From positions 868,001 to 932,000 of the forward strand of contig JAEZST010000022.1 of the NCBI GenBank assembly GCA_023443865.1: DNA of 64,000 nt, read 5' to 3'. The position numbers and the translations under genes are program-made. Position 1 is the stretch's first letter. Each line of letters opens with the position of its first letter. The notes under the pieces are model-generated. The model made no database searches. It was given only the letters and a program-made list of their open reading frames with translations, and was not told where the DNA came from. Origin of the DNA: Spirochaetota bacterium (GTDB lineage Bacteria; Spirochaetota; Spirochaetia; Treponematales; Treponemataceae). Shown one piece after another: positions 60,747-64,000 of the stretch.

Positions 60747-61508
60747 ATGGACAATCTTTCCAATATTTCGGAGACGGGCTGGATCGTTATCTTGATTCTC
60801 GGATCACTTCTTCTTGTTTTTCTTTTCTTGATCATTTGGTTCAAAGGGGTCAGGGCGAAAAAAGGAGATACCGAGCTTGCCTTCGGAAACTCCACGGATA
60901 AAAAGATCGCAAAATTCCGGAAAGAACTCGAGAAGCAAAAACAGGCTGAGAAACACGATGATGAACTTCGGAAGCAGCTCTACCGAAAATCCCTTGAGAT
61001 CGACGATCGTATGAAGGCCGACATGCGGAGAGTGGTACGTTCAATGAACGAGGAAATCTACGTACCTTTCCAGGAGTACATGAAATGCGACTTTCCCGCC
61101 GCCCAGGTCAAAACCCTCATCAAGGACGAGCTTTTTCAGTGCATTGATGAGAACCACCTCCGCGAGAAACTCAGAAAGAGCGAAATATCGGGATACCTCG
61201 CGGACGTTCTCCGGGGCATCGAGAAGGAATATGAACTATTCACCGCGAAGATCGGCCGGATTACTTGCGGTGAAGCGTATCCGGCTTGGAACGATATAGA
61301 AGAATCCATTTCGATTCTTGTATTCAACTGGGCATCGAAGATGAAAGAAGTGCTCATCAGCCGAATGAACGAGAAAATCACCCTTTACCAAAGCGAGCGA
61401 GACCACTTCCTCCTTGCCGAGTTCAAGACGAATAGCGTTGATGAGCCCATCGACAAGAACCGGCGGTATCTCTCTTCGATTGAGGAGGAAATCCATGAGC
61501 GACCTTGA
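60747..61508 (+). CDS. Membrane-anchored coiled-coil protein in lysis region
   Basis: The 253-residue protein has one strong membrane segment (about residues 11-32, GWIVILILGSLLLVFLFLII) and a long charged helical remainder on the far side. It starts just after the terminator with only a weak ribosome-binding site. It could be a holin-like or superinfection protein, or a regulator of the lysis genes. It overlaps the next gene by 14 bases. Confidence 0.7.
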   Translation: MDNLSNISETGWIVILILGSLLLVFLFLIIWFKGVRAKKGDTELAFGNSTDKKIAKFRKELEKQKQAEKHDDELRKQLYRKSLEIDDRMKADMRRVVRSMNEEIYVPFQEYMKCDFPAAQVKTLIKDELFQCIDENHLREKLRKSEISGYLADVLRGIEKEYELFTAKIGRITCGEAYPAWNDIEESISILVFNWASKMKEVLISRMNEKITLYQSERDHFLLAEFKTNSVDEPIDKNRRYLSSIEEEIHERP

Positions 61509-61980
61509 ATCCCTCGCGATCAAACAAAATAATCCAGCCTGCATCGAAGTCATTCGCCGCGTTGGATGCTTTGCTCGTGCGGCTATGTATATCGGCGAAG
61601 AAATCACGGGCATTCCCTTGACTCCTACCCAGATCAACGGGATCTGGAGTTGGGCCGAAGATGAAGGGTTTATCACCCGCGGGGAACACCTCCTGAGGGA
61701 ATCGGCGCCGCTTGCGAATCGAGTCCTCGAACTAGCGGGAAACCCCGGCCGTGTATACGAGGTTGGAACCTTTGCCAAGGGGAAGCTAACTTGGTACCCG
61801 AGCACGCCGGCGAGTATGCGTCGACCGGATTTCCTCATCCAGAAAATTAAGCAGGGCGGCCCCGAAGGAACCCACTTCCGAAACGTTACCAGGAATGGAA
61901 AGCTCCTTTGGGATCCGCATTATCCGGAGATCCGCGTTCTTGGGATCTTCTATTCGATCATTTACGTCTACGTATTGTAG
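61495..61980 (+). CDS. DUF261-like, predicted papain-fold peptidase (candidate endolysin)
   Basis: The 161-residue protein resembles the DUF261 family seen in spirochaete elements. It has a Cys pair region ACIEVIRRVGCFARAA (C16, C25), GTHFRN with H127 and LLWDPHYPE with D140, a Cys-His-Asp order like C39-type papain-fold peptidases. It precedes the spanin-like genes, so an endolysin cutting peptidoglycan cross-links is plausible but unproven. GAGGAGGA before the ATG at 61495 decides the start, inside the upstream gene's end. Confidence 0.7.
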   Translation: MSDLESLAIKQNNPACIEVIRRVGCFARAAMYIGEEITGIPLTPTQINGIWSWAEDEGFITRGEHLLRESAPLANRVLELAGNPGRVYEVGTFAKGKLTWYPSTPASMRRPDFLIQKIKQGGPEGTHFRNVTRNGKLLWDPHYPEIRVLGIFYSIIYVYVL

Positions 61981-61988
61981 GGGGTATC

Positions 61989-62324
61989 ATGAATGCGAAA
62001 GGTATTATCGGTCTTCTTTGCTTTATTCTTTTTGTTGGTTGCCATTCCTGCCCAGACGTTCTACCTGGCGACGGGGGAAGAGCTGAAGCGACTCGAGGAA
62101 ATCTGGACGACCTCGGAGACCAACAGGCAGACGTGGGAATCGCAGGCCAAGAAGTGGAGGATCGAAGCCGAGACCTTGCAGAAGGACTCCGTGAACTTGA
62201 ACGCGCTCTTGAGAGCGGAACGAGCGACAACCTCGAGTTTGAAGAAATCCTTCGCCGAATACGAAGCCGCCCAGTCCCGAATCAATACCGAGAAGGACTT
62301 GCAGATTCGGAGGCTCCAGACTGA
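61989..62324 (+). CDS. Outer spanin-like lipoprotein, nested frame
   Basis: This 111-residue frame starts four bases before the next gene and is read in another frame over most of that gene. It has a lipoprotein signal (MNAKGIIGLLCFILFVGC, lipobox with Cys18) and an acidic, helical remainder with LERALESG and EEILRRIRSR. A lipoprotein nested in a coiled-coil membrane protein after a candidate endolysin is the Rz/Rz1 spanin layout. GGGGG is four bases upstream. Confidence 0.6.
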   Translation: MNAKGIIGLLCFILFVGCHSCPDVLPGDGGRAEATRGNLDDLGDQQADVGIAGQEVEDRSRDLAEGLRELERALESGTSDNLEFEEILRRIRSRPVPNQYREGLADSEAPD

Positions 62325-62439
62325 TAATGAAAAAGTGAGGGCGCAACGAAATTCGCTCGCAATGATCTCAGCAGGGGTATTTTGCGCTTTAATCTTCTAT
62401 CTTTTCACCCGGATCCGGAAGGTTTTCGGCTTTCCCTAG
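61993..62439 (+). CDS. Inner spanin-like coiled-coil membrane protein
   Basis: The 148-residue protein has an N-terminal hydrophobic segment (1-21, LSVFFALFFLLVAIPAQ), a coiled-coil region (about 28-115) and a C-terminal membrane segment (AMISAGVFCALIFYLF, about 122-140). A periplasmic coiled coil is what inner spanins use to fuse membranes at lysis, but a second, C-terminal membrane helix is not usual. It is the last prophage gene. It overlaps the lipoprotein frame almost entirely. Confidence 0.7.
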   Translation: MRKVLSVFFALFFLLVAIPAQTFYLATGEELKRLEEIWTTSETNRQTWESQAKKWRIEAETLQKDSVNLNALLRAERATTSSLKKSFAEYEAAQSRINTEKDLQIRRLQTDNEKVRAQRNSLAMISAGVFCALIFYLFTRIRKVFGFP

Positions 62440-62441
62440 TA

Positions 62442-62460
62442 TGTAGGTTATTTGTAGGCT
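62442..62460 (+). repeat. Tandem integrase arm-type sites, right arm
   Basis: TGTAGGTT (62442-62449) and TGTAGGCT (62453-62460) repeat with an 11-bp period, the same arrangement as at 22861-22879. They lie 60 bases from the attR core. Confidence 0.6.
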
Positions 62461-62519
62461 CATTTTTAGATATGTGCCGTAAAGTCTTATAAAATAAGGT
62501 TTTAGAATAAGCTCATATA

Positions 62520-62546
62520 TTCAAGCCCTATTGCCGCTAAAGCGCA
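62520..62546. other. attR core (27-bp direct repeat)
   Basis: Identical to 22689-22715 over 27 bp. To the left lies phage DNA, to the right the host terminator. It marks the right end of the prophage. Confidence 0.93.
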
Positions 62547-62577
62547 AGGCCTTCCCTTTCGGGAAGGCCTTTTTTTT
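62546..62577. terminator. Host tRNA-Met terminator, displaced by the prophage
   Basis: An 11-bp perfect stem AAGGCCTTCCC/GGGAAGGCCTT with loop TTTC and a T-run of eight follow the attR core. It must have ended the tRNA-Met transcript before integration and now also faces the convergent gene to its right. Confidence 0.88.
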
Positions 62578-62603
62578 GCGTACCGGCATTTCTGGGCGAC
62601 GGA

Positions 62604-63185
62604 TTACCGTTTCCCCGTATCGGTCCCGGTTCCCGCCTTACCGGAGCCATCCGATTGAGGGTCCATGGTTTGGGTTTGGTCCTGTTGCCTGAGTTGCGTC
62701 TGCGTTTGATCCTGCGTCGCCTCGCCGTCATGGTCTGCCGCGCGGGTTTGGTCGCGATCTTGGTCGCGATCTTGGTCGCGGTCTTGGGTTTTTAGGGAGT
62801 CGCTTTCGTAGAGTTTCAATTGGTCCCGGTCGCGGCTTTGGAGCGCGATCGGTTCGTTGAGCGTGATCGATTCGTCGCGAAGCGCCATTACCCGGGCGAA
62901 TATGCGCTCCTCGGTACGGGCGGGTTGGGTGGATCCGATTAAAACGCCCTGCACGCGAAGCCGCTCCCTTTCCGCGATCCGTAAGGAATCAATCTCCCGT
63001 GGATCGGCGCGCACGAGAATCTCGTTCCCGTTTTCCAGCCTCACCCGTAGTTCGGTTTCCCCGGCCACGTTCCTCGTCATGACCGCCTCTCCCTCGATCC
63101 AGGTCATGGGCTCCCCCGATCCCCTGGAAAATCCGGGCAGTATCGCTACGAACAGCGCGACTGCCGCTATCAACGTCCTTCTCAT
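62604..63185 (-). CDS. Secreted protein with DRDQ/TQ repeats
   Basis: The 193-residue protein has a signal peptide (MRRTLIAAVALFVAILPGFS) and a beta-rich domain (about 25-130) with IEGEAVMTRNVAGETELRVR that may be an OB-like fold. The C-terminal 60 residues are low-complexity, with DRDQ three or four times and then TQ-rich sequence. It diverges from an ECF sigma factor gene, so it may be part of that regulon. It is probably periplasmic. Confidence 0.8.
   Translation of the reverse strand: MRRTLIAAVALFVAILPGFSRGSGEPMTWIEGEAVMTRNVAGETELRVRLENGNEILVRADPREIDSLRIAERERLRVQGVLIGSTQPARTEERIFARVMALRDESITLNEPIALQSRDRDQLKLYESDSLKTQDRDQDRDQDRDQTRAADHDGEATQDQTQTQLRQQDQTQTMDPQSDGSGKAGTGTDTGKR
62748..62787 (-). 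repeat. 12-bp tandem repeats encoding DRDQ
   Basis: The unit TTGGTCGCGATC occurs about three times in a row with small changes. It encodes the DRDQ repeats and could change copy number by slippage. Confidence 0.8.
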
Positions 63186-63331
63186 GGGTATACCTCCCGA
63201 AACAAAAGATGACCGCGTTAACGGTTCATTAACAGGTACCCCCCGACGCGCGCGCCGGTTACATTTCTTTCGCGACGTGACCGGAGTTGCGTTACGGTGG
63301 TATATATATGCGGTAACGCGCGGGGGAAACG

Positions 63332-63859
63332 TTGGAAGAGAGCGAAGTAATAGGCCGAGTGCTCGCGGGAGATATTGACTCGTTCAGGGCCCTGGTCATC
63401 GCGTACGAAAAACGATTGCGGTCTTATTGCCTGAACCGGCTCCCCGCCTCGGAAACCGAGGACGCAATGCAGGATATATTCATTAAGGTATTTCGGTCCC
63501 TGCGGACCTTCGACCGCTCGAAGCCCTTCGCGGCGTGGTTTTTCGCGGTGGCCCGTTCCTCCATCTCCGCGCGAAAGCTTCGGTTCCGCCGGGATAAGAT
63601 TAAAGAGGGCCGCTTGCGACTTTATTCCGCCGAAGCCGATAACGGGAACGAGGGACAATCGAACCTTGAGGCGGAGATGGCCCGGCGCGCCGTGGCGAAG
63701 CTCTCCGGTCGCTTGCGCGAGGTCGTTGAACTCCATTATTTCGCGGGACTTTCCGTGCGCGAGACGGCCATCGCCCTGTCGATCGGCGAATCCGCCGTCA
63801 AACAGCGCCTCTTTCGCGCGAGGAAGGAGCTCGTTCGCTTTATGGAAGGTACAAGATGA
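63332..63859 (+). CDS. ECF-type RNA polymerase sigma factor
   Basis: The 175-residue protein has region 2 (YEKRLRSYCLNRLPASETED, AMQDIFIKVFRSLRTFDRSK, PFAAWFFAVARSSI) and region 4 (AKLSGRLREVVELHYFAGLS, VRETAIALSIGESAVKQRLF). It starts at TTG 63332 with GGGGAAACG upstream. ECF sigma factors direct stress or envelope regulons. It overlaps the next, anti-sigma-like gene by four bases, the usual paired arrangement. Confidence 0.92.
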   Translation: MEESEVIGRVLAGDIDSFRALVIAYEKRLRSYCLNRLPASETEDAMQDIFIKVFRSLRTFDRSKPFAAWFFAVARSSISARKLRFRRDKIKEGRLRLYSAEADNGNEGQSNLEAEMARRAVAKLSGRLREVVELHYFAGLSVRETAIALSIGESAVKQRLFRARKELVRFMEGTR

Positions 63860-64000
63860 AGCTTAGCTGTGAAGGCCTCCGCGCCCTCGCCCGTCAATGG
63901 TCCGATTCCCCCGATGGGGGAATGCCCGAAGAACTCAAGAACGCCGCGCGGGAACACCTTGCCAGCTGTGACGGGTGCGCCGCCCGATACGGCGGACTCC
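63856..64000 (+). CDS. Zinc-finger anti-sigma factor, partial
   Basis: Only the first 48 residues are in the window. They contain AREHLASCDGCAARYGGL, the HxxxCxxC pattern of zinc-binding anti-sigma domains. It overlaps the ECF sigma gene by four bases and is probably its regulator. The rest, including any membrane segment, lies outside. Confidence 0.85.
   Translation, partial: MKLSCEGLRALARQWSDSPDGGMPEELKNAAREHLASCDGCAARYGGL

Larger units (their letters stand above)
22689..62546 (+). mobile_element. Complete podovirus-type prophage in tRNA-Met
   Basis: The element spans the two 27-bp att repeats, about 39.9 kb. It contains integrase, repressor, replication, packaging, capsid, short-tail, adhesin and lysis genes with no frameshift or transposon seen, so it could be inducible. 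The tail-tubular-like and internal virion proteins, and the absence of a tape measure or sheath, indicate a podovirus. The Bbp16-like and Bbp19-like genes and the tropism-determinant-like adhesin recall Bordetella phage BPP-1. AT-rich patches (23980-26930, 50620-51340, 57380-58560) stand out from the GC-rich rest. Confidence 0.93.

Overview
The window is a piece of a spirochaete chromosome, probably treponeme-like, carrying one apparently complete prophage. The lineage rests on two FlaB-type periplasmic flagellins that begin MVINHN, on the flgN-flgK-flgL-fliW-csrA block, and on the fliD/flaG/PilZ neighbourhood typical of spirochaetes. No species can be named. All gene calls come from reading the translated sequence and motifs; no database search was run.

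Host left arm (1-22688). Three minus-strand tRNA genes (Lys, partial; Arg; His) precede a plus-strand hook-junction and flagellin-control operon: flgN, flgK, flgL, fliW, csrA. A long minus-strand block follows, read right to left: two flaB genes, flaG, fliD, an unknown gene, a PilZ gene, a small unknown gene, tsaE, tsaB and an HD-GYP gene. It joins flagellar filament assembly to c-di-GMP sensing and breakdown and to tRNA t6A synthesis. Next come housekeeping genes: a methyltransferase, rdgB, a sigma-70-like orphan, an nrnA-type phosphodiesterase, an M24 peptidase, a small secreted protein, argF and a 787-residue unknown protein.

Prophage (22689-62546). It sits in the 3' end of a tRNA-Met(CAT) gene, bounded by a 27-bp direct repeat. 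From left to right it holds: a tyrosine integrase; an AT-rich minus-strand cargo block (D12-class adenine methylase, a ParB-domain protein, a secreted protein); a repressor and operator region; a run of small early genes; a ParB-like protein, SSB and a replication protein; terminase subunits; small accessory genes including a zincin-like protein and a lipase-like protein; and a podovirus morphogenesis module (portal, Bbp19-like protein, scaffold, capsid, capsid cement, tail tubular-like proteins, internal virion proteins). The last internal protein is a 2702-residue polyvalent protein with zincin, GGDEF and ADP-ribosyltransferase-like segments. Then come a mosaic tail fibre, a lipoprotein, a C-type-lectin/FGE-fold adhesin like the variable proteins of diversity-generating retroelements (no reverse transcriptase is present), a tail chaperone, and a lysis cassette with a nested spanin-like pair. 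The gene order recalls the Bordetella BPP-1 group of podoviruses.

Host right arm (62547-64000). It holds the original tRNA terminator, a secreted protein with DRDQ repeats, an ECF sigma factor and the start of a zinc-finger anti-sigma factor.

Most notable points: the GGDEF and ART segments of the giant virion protein are bracketed by three LFQ-(S/T) motifs spaced exactly 243 residues apart; the AT-rich ParB/methylase cargo pair; an adhesin of the hypervariable type without its retroelement; a tail-fibre tip and lipoprotein that look co-acquired; a shared 14-bp motif before two phage transcription units; and a phage-carried look-alike of the tRNA terminator.
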